Positions 47,328 through 56,905 of a DNA stretch of 64,000 nucleotides are shown piece after piece; the stretch's first letter is position 1, and each line of letters begins with the position of its first letter. A model generated the notes under the pieces. That model searched no databases. It was not told the DNA's origin and worked only from the letters and a program-made list of their open reading frames with translations. This stretch comes from an uncultured Collinsella sp. (GTDB lineage Bacteria > Actinomycetota > Coriobacteriia > Coriobacteriales > Coriobacteriaceae). The translations under genes were made by a program, and so were the position numbers. Location: NCBI GenBank assembly GCA_900541135.1, contig UQIG01000005.1:26575-90574 (forward strand). Reading direction: 5' to 3'.

Positions 47328-48241
47328 CGTTTTTGTTTGCCGGCCAGGGTGCCCAGCACCCCGCGATGGGCGTCGACTTGATCGAGACATCGCCGGCGGC
47401 CGCCGAGGTGTTCGCCATTGCCGATGAGGTGCGCCCGGGGACGAGCGAGCAGTGCCGGAGCGCCTCCAAGGAGGAGCTCTCGCAGACCGAGAACACGCAG
47501 CCTTGTGTGTTCGTGTACGACTTGGCTGTCGCCGTCGCCCTGCGCGAGCGCGGCGTGGTGCCTGCCGCCTGTGCGGGATTCTCGCTGGGCGAGGTCGCTG
47601 CACTTACCTTTGCGGGGGCATTCGATACGCGAGCGGGTTTTGAGCTCGTGTGTGAGCGCGCGGCATTGATGGCCACGGCGGCCGAGCGTCACCCCGGCGG
47701 CATGCGCGCCGTCATCAAACTTGATGCTGCGCAAGTCGAGAACCTGGCTGCGCAGGCCGGCGAGGACTGCTGGCCGGTCAACTACAACAGTCCCCAGCAG
47801 ACGGTTGTGGCCGGAGCGCCCGATGCGCTGCAGACCCTCGACGTCCTAGTAAAAGAGGCTGGCGGCCGCGCCATGAAGGTCGCGGTGTCGGGTGCATTTC
47901 ATAGCCCCTATATGGCCGAGGCAACCTGTGGCCTTGCCGCATATATTGAGGCCGGTCACGCGCCGTCCCCGTTGCTCATTCCTGTTTTGGCAAATATGAC
48001 GGCGGCGCCCTATCCGGCCGATCCGCAGGCGACATCGGAGGTGCTGGCCAACCAGGTGAGCCATGCCGTTCGCTGGGTCGACACGCTGCATACTCTGCAG
48101 GATCAGGGCATCGACACGTTTATTGAGGTCGGCCCCGGCAAAACGCTGTCCGGCCTGATCAAGCGTACGTTGAGCGACGTTCGTGTGTATTCGTGCGAGA
48201 CGGCCGAGCAGGTCGCAGCTATTGCCGACGAGCTCGCATAG
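47315..48241 (+). CDS. fabD: Malonyl-CoA:ACP transacylase
   Basis: 308 residues. Active Ser90 in GFSLGEVAAL, the His in SGAFHSPYM and the FAGQGAQ motif are present. It loads malonyl onto AcpP. Start taken as ATG 47315, overlapping fabK by 13 bases; a GTG two codons earlier is possible. Confidence 0.95.
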   Translation: MGGVAFLFAGQGAQHPAMGVDLIETSPAAAEVFAIADEVRPGTSEQCRSASKEELSQTENTQPCVFVYDLAVAVALRERGVVPAACAGFSLGEVAALTFAGAFDTRAGFELVCERAALMATAAERHPGGMRAVIKLDAAQVENLAAQAGEDCWPVNYNSPQQTVVAGAPDALQTLDVLVKEAGGRAMKVAVSGAFHSPYMAEATCGLAAYIEAGHAPSPLLIPVLANMTAAPYPADPQATSEVLANQVSHAVRWVDTLHTLQDQGIDTFIEVGPGKTLSGLIKRTLSDVRVYSCETAEQVAAIADELA

Positions 48242-48271
48242 TCCACAGGGCTGTAACCCGAAAGGAATGAC

Positions 48272-49045
48272 ATGGGCAACTTGAACAATGGCGCGCTCGA
48301 GCGCAACGACTCACGTCGCGTGGCACTGGTCACGGGCGGCTCGCGGGGTATCGGCCGCGCTTGCGCTATCGGTCTGGCGGAGGATGGCTACGATATCGCC
48401 GTCGTCTATGCCGGCAGTGCCGATGCGGCGCGCGAGACGTGCGACGCCTGCGAGGCGGCTGGCGCCACGGCGCGCTCATATCAATGTGACGTGGCCGACC
48501 CCGCTGCCGTCAACGCGTGCGCGGAAGCGGTCCTCAACGACTTTGGCTCCATTTGGGCGCTCGTCAACAACGCCGGCATCACCCGCGATGGCCTGCTCAT
48601 GCGCATGGGCGATGACGCCTTCGATTGCGTGCTCGATGTCAATCTTAAAGGGACGTTTAACACGACGCGCGCGCTCACCAAGACCTTTATGCGCCAGCGC
48701 GGCGGTTGCGTCGTCAACATGAGCTCGGTTGTGGGCCTGATGGGCAATGCCGGGCAGGCCAACTACGCTGCCTCCAAGGCGGGCGTAATCGGCCTGACCA
48801 AGGCGGTGGCGCGCGAGCTTGCGCCCCGCGGTATACGAGTGAACGCGGTCGCCCCCGGGTTTGTCGAGACAGATATGACGGCAAAGCTCTCGGAGAAGGT
48901 GCGTACGGTAACCGAGGGGCAGATTCCCCTTAAGCGTATGGCGCAGCCCGAAGAGGTGGCCGGCGTGGTGCGCTTTTTGGCGAGCGATGCGGCTGCCTAC
49001 ATTACGGGCGAAGTCGTACGCGTCGACGGCGGAATGGCGATGTAG
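48272..49045 (+). CDS. fabG: 3-oxoacyl-ACP reductase
   Basis: 257-residue short-chain dehydrogenase: TGGSRGIGRA cofactor loop, NNAG, catalytic Ser in NMSSVVG and Tyr/Lys in ANYAASKAG, and the family ending VDGGMAM. It reduces ketoacyl-ACP with NADPH. The first 15 residues precede the usual start of FabG but the ribosome site GAAAGGAATGAC supports this ATG. Confidence 0.95.
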   Translation: MGNLNNGALERNDSRRVALVTGGSRGIGRACAIGLAEDGYDIAVVYAGSADAARETCDACEAAGATARSYQCDVADPAAVNACAEAVLNDFGSIWALVNNAGITRDGLLMRMGDDAFDCVLDVNLKGTFNTTRALTKTFMRQRGGCVVNMSSVVGLMGNAGQANYAASKAGVIGLTKAVARELAPRGIRVNAVAPGFVETDMTAKLSEKVRTVTEGQIPLKRMAQPEEVAGVVRFLASDAAAYITGEVVRVDGGMAM

Positions 49046-49084
49046 AAACCAGGGCCGAAGAACGGCTTGGATGAGGAGACCATG

Positions 49085-50332
49085 ATGGAACAGAGAGTTG
49101 CAATCACCGGTATCGGTGCCGTGTCGCCGCTCGGCAACACCGCGCTTGCCACCTGGGCGGCCATGTGCGCCGGCACGTGCGGCATCGGCCCGATCACGCA
49201 CTTCGATACCGATGCGTTTGCCGTCAAGGTGGCAGCCGAGGTCAAGGGCTTTGACGGCAACGAGTACTTTGGCAAGCGTGATGCCAAGCATCTCGACCCC
49301 TGCGTTCAGTTTGCGATGGCGGCTTCGGACGAAGCCATGCACGATGCGGGCTTTGATGTCGAAGGCGCCATCGATCGCGAGCGCCTGGGCGTCTACGTGG
49401 GCTCGGGCGTGGGCGGCATGACGACGCTCGTCGACAACGTCCATACGATTGCCGAACGCGGGCCCCGCCGCGCATCGCCCTATATGATCGCGATGATGAT
49501 CCCCAACATGGCATCGGGCAATATCGCAATCCGCCACAAGGCAAAGGGCCCGACCCTGCCCGTGGTGACTGCGTGCGCGACCTCGGCCCATGCCGTGGGC
49601 GAGGCGTTCCGCGCCATCAAGCACGGCTATGCCGACGCGATCCTCGCGGGCGGCGCCGAGGCCGCAATTATCCCCGATGCCGTTGCGGGCTTTACGTCCT
49701 GCCGCGCATTGACCACCAACCCCGATCCCGCGACGGCCTGCCGTCCGTTCGATGCAGACCGCGACGGCTTTGTGATGGGCGAGGGCGCCTGCGTGCTCGT
49801 GCTCGAGAGCATGGAGCATGCGCAGGCGCGCGGTGCGCACATTTATGCCGAGGTCGTGGGCTACGGCAACACCGATGATGCCTATCACATCACGAGCCCT
49901 GATCCCGAGGCTGCCGGCATTGCCCGCGCGACATCGCTGGCGGTGACCGAGGGCGACGTCAAGCCTTCCGAGGGTCTCTACATCAATGCCCACGGCACAT
50001 CGACCAAGCTCAACGATTCGTCCGAGACGGCGGGCATTAAGCGTGCGCTCGGCGAGGACGCGGCACGCGCCGCGCACGTCTCGTCGACTAAGTCGATGAC
50101 CGGCCACATGATCGGTGCCACGGGCGCCATCGAGGTCATGGCCTGCGCCATGGCGCTCGAGCAGGGCGTGGTGCCGCCGACCATTAACTACCACACGCCC
50201 GATCCCGCCTGCGATCTTGACTACACACCCAATCGCGCGGTTCGCGCCGACCTTACCTGGGCGCTTTCGACCAACCTGGGCTTTGGCGGACACAACGCCG
50301 CCATCGCGCTGCGTAGATATACGAGGAGCTAG
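49085..50332 (+). CDS. fabF: Beta-ketoacyl-ACP synthase II
   Basis: 415-residue condensing enzyme for chain elongation. Catalytic Cys164 in VVTACATSAHA, His residues in NAHGTSTKLND and KSMTGHMIGA. ATG 49085 is about seven bases from GATGAGGAG; the ATG just before it (49082) is possible. Confidence 0.95.
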   Translation: MEQRVAITGIGAVSPLGNTALATWAAMCAGTCGIGPITHFDTDAFAVKVAAEVKGFDGNEYFGKRDAKHLDPCVQFAMAASDEAMHDAGFDVEGAIDRERLGVYVGSGVGGMTTLVDNVHTIAERGPRRASPYMIAMMIPNMASGNIAIRHKAKGPTLPVVTACATSAHAVGEAFRAIKHGYADAILAGGAEAAIIPDAVAGFTSCRALTTNPDPATACRPFDADRDGFVMGEGACVLVLESMEHAQARGAHIYAEVVGYGNTDDAYHITSPDPEAAGIARATSLAVTEGDVKPSEGLYINAHGTSTKLNDSSETAGIKRALGEDAARAAHVSSTKSMTGHMIGATGAIEVMACAMALEQGVVPPTINYHTPDPACDLDYTPNRAVRADLTWALSTNLGFGGHNAAIALRRYTRS

Positions 50333-50335
50333 AGC

Positions 50336-50809
50336 ATGGATTCCAAAAGACTTGCCGAGATAGCCGATGTTATGGAGGACCGCGGCCTCACGCGCGTACG
50401 CGTTGAGGAGCCCGATGGCACCGCGGTCGAACTCGAGCGCGCGAGCGCCGCACAGCCGGTTGCCGTGCCCATGCCCATGCCGAGCGCTATGGCCGCTCCA
50501 GTTGCAGCTCCCACAGTCGCGCCTGCCGCACCGGAACCCGCCGCGCAGGCGCCTGTCGCCGCACCGGAGCCCAAGGGCACCGAGGTGACCGCTCCCATGG
50601 TCGGCGTTTTCTATGCTGCCCCGGCGCCGGGCGACGAGCCGTTTGTGCACGTGGGCTCCAAGGTCAAGGCCGGTGAGACCCTCTGCATCATCGAGGCCAT
50701 GAAGGTTCTCAACGAGGTGACGGCAGAGGTGGATGGCGAGGTGCTCGAGATCTGCGTGGCCGACGGCGACCTCGTGGAGTTTGGCAGCTGCCTCATGAGG
50801 ATCGGATAG
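50336..50809 (+). CDS. accB: Biotin carboxyl carrier protein of acetyl-CoA carboxylase
   Basis: 157 residues: an N-terminal helical part, a Pro/Ala-rich linker (about 37-80) and a biotinyl domain with Lys123 in IEAMKVLNE as the biotin site. Its ligase, BirA, is encoded divergently at the head of the operon. ATG follows GAGGAGCTAGAGC. Confidence 0.96.
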   Translation: MDSKRLAEIADVMEDRGLTRVRVEEPDGTAVELERASAAQPVAVPMPMPSAMAAPVAAPTVAPAAPEPAAQAPVAAPEPKGTEVTAPMVGVFYAAPAPGDEPFVHVGSKVKAGETLCIIEAMKVLNEVTAEVDGEVLEICVADGDLVEFGSCLMRIG

Positions 50810-50818
50810 GTGATATCC

Positions 50819-51241
50819 ATGAACAAAGAAGAGCTCAAGAAGCTGTTGCCGCATCGCGAGCCGATGCTTTTGCTCGACGAAGCCGAGCTAGTGGGCGACG
50901 AGGCCCACGGCAAGATCGCGATTACGGGCGACGAGTACTTTTTGCAGGGGCATTTTCCGGGAAACCCGGTCGTCCCCGGCGTGATTCAGTGCGAGATGCT
51001 CGCCCAGAACTGCTGCGTGCTGCTGATGGGCGATGAGGAAGCTCGCGGTGCGACACCGTTCTACACGAGTCTGGACAAGGTGCGCTTTAAGCGTCCGGTG
51101 CGCCCGGGCGACACGGTGGATCTGGTGTGCTCCATCACGCGTGCGCGCGGGCCGTTCCGCTTTGCGACGGGTACTGCGAGCGTCAACGGTGAGGTTTGCT
51201 GTCGCGCCGATATGTCTTTTGCACTCATGCACGAAAGTTAA
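50819..51241 (+). CDS. fabZ: 3-hydroxyacyl-ACP dehydratase
   Basis: 140-residue hot-dog fold protein with LPHREPMLLLDEA, active His45 in GHFPGNPVVPG and Glu59 in IQCEML. It produces trans-2-enoyl-ACP for FabK. ATG 50819 has AGGTGAT upstream; a GTG at 50810 immediately after accB is the alternative. Confidence 0.95.
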   Translation: MNKEELKKLLPHREPMLLLDEAELVGDEAHGKIAITGDEYFLQGHFPGNPVVPGVIQCEMLAQNCCVLLMGDEEARGATPFYTSLDKVRFKRPVRPGDTVDLVCSITRARGPFRFATGTASVNGEVCCRADMSFALMHES

Positions 51242-51251
51242 GGAAGGCTTC

Positions 51252-52595
51252 ATGTTCGACAAAGTGCTCATCGCCAACCGCGGCGAAGTTGCGGTCCGTG
51301 TTATCCGCGCGTGCCGCGATATGGGCATCAAGACCGTCGCCGTTTATTCCACGGCCGATGCGGACGCGCTGCACGTGCAGCTTGCCGACGAGGCATATTG
51401 CATCGGCGGCCCGCGTCTTGCCGAGAGCTACCTCAACGACGATGCCGTGCTCACCTGTGCCGTAAAGTCGGGAGCTAAGGCAATTCATCCCGGTTATGGC
51501 TTCTTTTCCGAGAAGGCGAGCTTCGTGCGCGACTGCGACAAGTATGGCCTGGCGTTTGTCGGTCCTTCGGCCGAGGTAATCGACAGCATGGGCGACAAGG
51601 ACGCCGCACGTCGAACGGCTGCCGCGGCGGGCGTGCCCATCGTTCCGGGCTGCGATTTGCTCAAAAGCCCCGAGGAGGCAACGGCCGAGGCCGAGCGCAT
51701 TGGCTGCCCCGTGCTTATTAAGGCGCGTGCCGGTGGTGGCGGTCGCGGCATTCGCAAGGTCGAGCGCGTGGAAGATGCGGCAAAGGCGTTTATCGAGGCG
51801 CGTGCCGAGGGCGAGGCCGTCTTTGGCGACGGCGAGTGCTACATGGAGAAGTTCGTCGCGCCGGCGCACCACGTCGAGGTACAGATTATGGCCGATAAGC
51901 AGGGCCATGTGTTTTCGCTCGGCGAGCGCGAGTGCTCGGTGCAGCGCCGCAACCAAAAGCTGATCGAGGAGAGCCCCGCGCCGTGCCTCGACGGACACGA
52001 CGACATTCGTGCTCGCATGCACAAGGCAGCGCGTGACCTGGCTCGTGCCGTCGGCTACGAAGGAGCCGGTACCATCGAGTTTCTGTATTCGGACGACGGC
52101 AATTTCTACTTTATGGAAATGAACACGCGCTTGCAGGTGGAGCACCCGGTTACGGAGTTTGTGACCGATACCGACTTGGTCAAGTGGCAGCTGCGCGTGG
52201 CAGCCGGCCAGCCTCTGCCCTTTGAGCAGGAGGACATGCCGGTCCGCAACCACGCCATGGAGTGCCGCATCAATGCCGAAACGCCGGACTTTCTGCCGTC
52301 ATGCGGAACGGTCACCGCGTTGCGTGTGCCGGGTGGTCCGCGCGTGCGCTGGGATTCCGCCATGTTTACCGGTGCGAAAGTTCCGCCGTACTACGACTCC
52401 ATGCTCGGCAAGCTCATCGTGTGTGCGCCCACGCGTGACGGCGCCATTCGCAAGATGCGCTCGGCCCTGGGCGAGCTCGTGATTGAGGGCGTGAGCGAAA
52501 ACAGCGAGCTGCAGCTCGACGTGCTGGCAAACGACGAGTTCTTGTCGGGCATGTACCACACCGATCTGATGGGGCATCTCTATGCTGATGAATAG
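51252..52595 (+). CDS. accC: Biotin carboxylase subunit of acetyl-CoA carboxylase
   Basis: 447-residue ATP-grasp enzyme: FDKVLIANRGEVAVRVIRA at the start, glycine loop KARAGGGGRGI, HHVEVQIMADKQG and EMNTRLQVEHPVTE. It carboxylates biotin on AccB. ATG 51252 follows AAGGAAGGCTTC. The frame is open far upstream inside fabZ but without homology. Confidence 0.96.
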   Translation: MFDKVLIANRGEVAVRVIRACRDMGIKTVAVYSTADADALHVQLADEAYCIGGPRLAESYLNDDAVLTCAVKSGAKAIHPGYGFFSEKASFVRDCDKYGLAFVGPSAEVIDSMGDKDAARRTAAAAGVPIVPGCDLLKSPEEATAEAERIGCPVLIKARAGGGGRGIRKVERVEDAAKAFIEARAEGEAVFGDGECYMEKFVAPAHHVEVQIMADKQGHVFSLGERECSVQRRNQKLIEESPAPCLDGHDDIRARMHKAARDLARAVGYEGAGTIEFLYSDDGNFYFMEMNTRLQVEHPVTEFVTDTDLVKWQLRVAAGQPLPFEQEDMPVRNHAMECRINAETPDFLPSCGTVTALRVPGGPRVRWDSAMFTGAKVPPYYDSMLGKLIVCAPTRDGAIRKMRSALGELVIEGVSENSELQLDVLANDEFLSGMYHTDLMGHLYADE

Positions 52596-54306
52596 AAAAG
52601 CGAAGACGGTCAATGTACTTGAGGGGCCGATAACCGAGTCGTGCGCCGAGTTTCCCGCGCGCCACGTGTTTATCAAGTGCCCGGAGTGCCGCCGCGTGAT
52701 CGATGAGGCACGCCTACACGACAACCTCGAGGTCTGCCCTCGTTGCGGCAAACACTTTCGCGTGAGCGGTCGCGCGCGCATGCGCATGACGGTCGACGAG
52801 GGCACGTTTGAGGAATGGGATGCCAATCTGGCGTCGGAGGACTTCCTCTCGTTTCCCGGCTATGCCGATAAGCTCAAGAGCGTGAGCGAGCGTTCGGGCG
52901 AGCGCGATGCCGTTGTGTGCGGCAAGGGCAAAATCTGCGGTTGCGACACGGCGCTCTTCTTTATGGATGCCAACTTTATGATGGGCTCGATGGGTTCCGT
53001 GGTGGGCGAGAAGATCTGTCGCACATTTGAGCATGCGACCGAGCTGGGATTGCCAGTTGTCGGCTTTACCGTTTCGGGCGGCGCGCGCATGCAAGAGGGC
53101 GTGACCTCGCTTATGCAGATGGCCAAAATCTCTGCGGCGGTTAGGCGCCACAGCGAGGCGGGCGGCCTGTATATCACGGTGCTCACCGACCCCACGACCG
53201 GAGGCGTAACCGCGAGCTTTGCCATGGAAGGCGACATCATCTTGGCCGAGCCCGATGCCCTGACGGCATTTGCCGGCCCGCGCGTGATCGAGCAGAACAT
53301 GCACAAGCGCCTGCCCAAGGGATTCCAGCGCTCCGAGTTTTTGCTGGAGCACGGCTTTTGCGATGCCGTTGTTCCGCGTGGCGAGATTGCGCTCACGGTA
53401 GGCGAGCTGCTGGCACTGCACGAAGGGCACGCGCCCGGCCTGGGGGCACCGCATGAGATCGTGCATACGGGTCGTCGCGGCAAAAAGCTGGGACACTTGT
53501 TCAAGCGCTCGACCGCACCAAAAACCGCGCTCGAGATTGTCAAGCAGACCCGCTCGGCAGATCGCGCCACGGCGGGCGAGATGATCTCGCTGGGCCTGGA
53601 TGGATTTGTGGAGCTGCATGGCGACCGTTACTTTGGCGACGACGCCGCCGTGGTGGCTGGCATTGGCTGGAAAGACGGGCGACCCGTGACGGTTATCGCC
53701 GTCGAGCGCGGTACCACGACCAAAGAGCGCATGCGTCGCAACTTTGGTATGGCACATCCCGAGGGCTACCGCAAAGCGCGTCGCCTTATGCGCCAGGCCG
53801 AAAAGTTTGGTCGACCGGTTCTGTGCCTGGTCGATACTTCGGGCGCGTTTTGCGGCATCGGTGCCGAGGAGCGCGGCCAGGGCGAGGCGATTGCCCGGAA
53901 TCTCATGGAGATGAGCGGCCTTAAGACGCCGATTGTCTCGGTGGTAACAGGCGAGGGCGGCTCTGGTGGCGCGCTGGCGCTGTCCGTGGCCGACCGCATC
54001 CTGATGCTCTCGAGCTCGGCCTATTCGGTCGTGAGCCCCGAGGCCTGTGCGTCGATTCTGTGGAAGGATACCGAGCGCGCGGATGAGGCCGCCGAGGCGC
54101 TTAAGCTCACGGCCCCCGATCTGTTGGCGCTCGGCATCATCGACGGCATTGTCGACGATAGGGGCCTGTCGCATGAGGAGATCGCCGGCGCCGTCATGTC
54201 CTCGGCATTTGATGCCTTCGATACGCTTGGGCGGCTCGACGACGCGACCCTCACAAACCTCCGCTACGAAAAGTACCGCGCAATCGGTCAGTACCGCACG
54301 ATGTGA
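52582..54306 (+). CDS. accDA: Acetyl-CoA carboxylase carboxyltransferase, fused beta and alpha subunits
   Basis: 574 residues. The N-terminal half is AccD with a Cys4 zinc ribbon (Cys33, Cys36, Cys52, Cys55) and GARMQEGVTSLMQMAK; the C-terminal half (about 310-560) is AccA with GRPVLCLVDTSGAFCGIGAE and GEGGSGGALAL. E. coli has two separate genes, so this is a one-chain carboxyltransferase. It overlaps accC by 14 bases and is the last gene of the fab/acc operon. Confidence 0.95.
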   Translation: MLMNRKAKTVNVLEGPITESCAEFPARHVFIKCPECRRVIDEARLHDNLEVCPRCGKHFRVSGRARMRMTVDEGTFEEWDANLASEDFLSFPGYADKLKSVSERSGERDAVVCGKGKICGCDTALFFMDANFMMGSMGSVVGEKICRTFEHATELGLPVVGFTVSGGARMQEGVTSLMQMAKISAAVRRHSEAGGLYITVLTDPTTGGVTASFAMEGDIILAEPDALTAFAGPRVIEQNMHKRLPKGFQRSEFLLEHGFCDAVVPRGEIALTVGELLALHEGHAPGLGAPHEIVHTGRRGKKLGHLFKRSTAPKTALEIVKQTRSADRATAGEMISLGLDGFVELHGDRYFGDDAAVVAGIGWKDGRPVTVIAVERGTTTKERMRRNFGMAHPEGYRKARRLMRQAEKFGRPVLCLVDTSGAFCGIGAEERGQGEAIARNLMEMSGLKTPIVSVVTGEGGSGGALALSVADRILMLSSSAYSVVSPEACASILWKDTERADEAAEALKLTAPDLLALGIIDGIVDDRGLSHEEIAGAVMSSAFDAFDTLGRLDDATLTNLRYEKYRAIGQYRTM

Positions 54307-54346
54307 TAAAGGGACAGCCTACATGTCACATTGGGAAAGGCGTTCC

Positions 54347-55561
54347 ATGCCACAAGTTTCTAACACCTCGTTTACAACGACGGTTTCATCAAACGCCATG
54401 GCCGTGGTGGACTATCTGTCCAAAAGCATGATGTCGGCGCTGCCGTTTATTGTCTGCGCGGCGTTGTTCCGCACCGTCGCCGTCATTATGGGCGAAGGCA
54501 TGCTGGGCCTGTGGTCTGCCGATTCCGAAATCTATCGCCTGTTCTACAGTTGGCTCTATAACGCCGGCTACTACTTTTTGCCCGTTTATCTTGGTTGGGC
54601 GGCCGCCCGCCAGCTCGGTTGCTCGGAGCAGCTGGGCATGATGCTGGGCGGCGTATTGATTGCGCCCGATCTGCTTAAGCTCGTCGATGCCGCATCGACG
54701 ACGGGGGCATCGATGACTTCCGTGTATGGTCTGCTTCCCGCGCCGGTCAACGATTACACGACGACTGTTATCCCGGTTCTCATCTCGGTGCCCGTGCTAT
54801 GGCGAGTGGAGTGTTTCTTTCAGCGCGTTATCCCTAAGGCCGTGGCGTTTTCGTTCGTTCCGTTTGCAACCATGCTCGTCATGGTTCCGGTTTCGCTGTG
54901 TATTACGGCGCCGGCGGGCAGCTATTTGGGCATGCTGTTGGGCCAGCTTATGTTTATGCTTGGCAATTCCGGTGGCATCGTGTCGCTGCTCACGCTCATG
55001 GGGCTTGCCGCGGGCTGGGAGTTCCTAAAGATCGCGGGCGTCAGCAACGTTGTCCTATCGCTCGCCTATGCGCAGTTTATGAGTGTGGGAACGGATTCGT
55101 GCATCCTGATCGCCGCGACGATGGCAACGTTTGCCGTTTGGGGCATGCCCTTTGGTGCGTCGCTTCGCGTTGCGGATAAGGACGAGAAGGCCCTCATGCT
55201 GGGCTATTCGATCTCGGGCGTGCTTGGTGGCGTAAGTGAGCCGGCGCTGTACGGTTGCGGCTTTAAATATGGCAGGTGCCTGACGTGCATGGCCATTGGC
55301 GGCGCCGTCGGAGGCCTTGTTGCGGCCGTGGGCCACGTTACGGCCTATACCATCGGTATGACGAATGTCCTCATGGTCATTGGCTTTGCCACGGGCGGCA
55401 TCTCGAACCTGCTGTGGTGCTGCGCTGCCGGCGGTGTGGCATTTGCGGTGTCTGCGGCGCTGAGCTACTGCTTTGGCGTGGTGCCGACGAAGGGACAGGC
55501 GGCAGAAGACGGAGCCAATTCGCCCGAAACAGTGGCGAGCGCTGCTGAAGTAAGCGCATAA
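54347..55561 (+). CDS. PTS EIIC membrane protein, glucose/sucrose superfamily
   Basis: A 404-residue protein with about ten hydrophobic segments. LMLGYSISGVLGGVSEPALYG carries the GxxEPxxxG-like motif typical of EIIC sugar-binding regions. There is no attached IIB or IIA domain and none next door; a stand-alone IIA-Glc is at 17448. It could work with a distant IIB or be a signalling protein or facilitator. ATG 54347 follows GGGAAAGGCGTTCC; ATG 54323 is an alternative eight codons earlier. Confidence 0.8.
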   Translation: MPQVSNTSFTTTVSSNAMAVVDYLSKSMMSALPFIVCAALFRTVAVIMGEGMLGLWSADSEIYRLFYSWLYNAGYYFLPVYLGWAAARQLGCSEQLGMMLGGVLIAPDLLKLVDAASTTGASMTSVYGLLPAPVNDYTTTVIPVLISVPVLWRVECFFQRVIPKAVAFSFVPFATMLVMVPVSLCITAPAGSYLGMLLGQLMFMLGNSGGIVSLLTLMGLAAGWEFLKIAGVSNVVLSLAYAQFMSVGTDSCILIAATMATFAVWGMPFGASLRVADKDEKALMLGYSISGVLGGVSEPALYGCGFKYGRCLTCMAIGGAVGGLVAAVGHVTAYTIGMTNVLMVIGFATGGISNLLWCCAAGGVAFAVSAALSYCFGVVPTKGQAAEDGANSPETVASAAEVSA

Positions 55562-55599
55562 ACCTGTGCGACAAAAGAACGATTCCTTTGTCATGCTCC

Positions 55600-55633
55600 A
55601 AGGCCGCGGCTCGTGTGGGTCGCGGCCTTTTTG
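55600..55633 (+). terminator. Terminator after the PTS EIIC gene
   Basis: AAGGCCGCGG and CGCGGCC(TT) pair with TTTTTG tail. Confidence 0.8.
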
Positions 55634-55711
55634 TATCTGGAGGACAAAGTGGCTACACTACAATCCGTTTGAGCAATAGATATATAGGTAGTACCGTGGG
55701 GGCGGATGTAG

Positions 55712-56866
55712 ATGGTCGAGTGGATTGTTCGTCGTGCGCAGGGCGACCGTGCGCGCGTGGGCACGTTGACGGGCGTGGTGTGTATTCTCGCCAATGTTGC
55801 GCTTTGTGCTGCGAAGGGCGCAATTGGTGTGGTTTCGGGATCGGTTTCGATCGTGGCGGATGCCATGAACAACCTGTCCGATGCCAGCTCGAATATCGTG
55901 AGCGTGCTGGGCTTTAAGCTGGCGAGCAAGCCGGCCGATCCCGAGCATCCTTACGGCCACGGTCGCTACGAGTATCTCTCGGGTCTGGTCGTGGCGGCAC
56001 TCGTGCTGCTGATTGGCGTTGAGCTGGTGAAGTCCTCGGTTGAGCGCGTCATCCACCCTGAACCTGTCGAGTTCTCGCTTGCCCTGGTGGCAGTTCTAGT
56101 GCTTTCGATGGCCGTAAAGCTCTGGATGGCGGCCCTCAACCAAAAGCTCGGTGACCGTATTGAGTCCGATACGCTGCATGCGACCGCGCAGGATTCCAAG
56201 AACGATGTTCTTGCTACGGGCGCCGTGTTAGCATGCGCAATTGTTTCGCAGGTGACGCACATCAATCTTGACGCATGGGTCGGCCTTGCCGTTGGCGCCT
56301 ATATTGGCTGGAGCGGCTTTGAACTTATTCAAGATACGGTGAGCCCGCTTTTGGGTCAGTCGCCCGATCCTAAGCTGGTCAAGCACATTCGAGACAAGAT
56401 CATGAGCTATCCCGGCGTTTTGGGAGTTCACGATTTGATGGTTCACGACTACGGCCCGGGCAGGAAGTTCGCAAGCGCTCACGCCGAGATGGCAGCCGAG
56501 GCCAGCCCGCTGGAAAGTCACGACACGCTCGATAACATCGAGCAGTCGTTTAGGAACGAAGACGGCATGATTGTCACACTTCACTACGACCCCATCGTGA
56601 CCGACGATCCAAAGGTGGCGAGCATGCGCTTGCGCATCAACGCTATGGCTCAAGAGATCGATAGCCGCCTTTCGATTCATGATTTGCGCTGTGTGCCGGG
56701 CCCCACGCACACCAACGTGATCTTTGACTGCGTGCGTCCCTCGGATCTGCAGATGAGTGCCGAAGACTTAAAGCACGCGCTGGCACAACGGGTCGAATCG
56801 GAATATCCCAAGTCGATTGCCAAGATTACGATCGACGAAGACTACGTAGGGCATACCCACGAGTAG
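55712..56866 (+). CDS. Cation diffusion facilitator family metal exporter
   Basis: A 384-residue CDF protein with six transmembrane helices in the first 215 residues and a C-terminal cytoplasmic domain. Metal-site regions are DAMNNLSDASSN in helix 2 and DSKNDVLATG in helix 5; HPYGHGRYEYLSG lies between. Likely exports Mn2+, Zn2+ or Fe2+; the residue set does not decide. The C-terminal part after residue 290 is longer than in minimal CDF proteins. Ribosome site is weak. Confidence 0.9.
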   Translation: MVEWIVRRAQGDRARVGTLTGVVCILANVALCAAKGAIGVVSGSVSIVADAMNNLSDASSNIVSVLGFKLASKPADPEHPYGHGRYEYLSGLVVAALVLLIGVELVKSSVERVIHPEPVEFSLALVAVLVLSMAVKLWMAALNQKLGDRIESDTLHATAQDSKNDVLATGAVLACAIVSQVTHINLDAWVGLAVGAYIGWSGFELIQDTVSPLLGQSPDPKLVKHIRDKIMSYPGVLGVHDLMVHDYGPGRKFASAHAEMAAEASPLESHDTLDNIEQSFRNEDGMIVTLHYDPIVTDDPKVASMRLRINAMAQEIDSRLSIHDLRCVPGPTHTNVIFDCVRPSDLQMSAEDLKHALAQRVESEYPKSIAKITIDEDYVGHTHE

Positions 56867-56905
56867 GGCTGTGCCGGCAAAGCAAGTTATACAGAAGAGG
56901 AGAGC

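Noticed and set aside
48476..50854. 792-codon minus-strand frame across fabG-fabF-accB
   Set aside because: Antisense shadow over three recognisable fab/acc genes.
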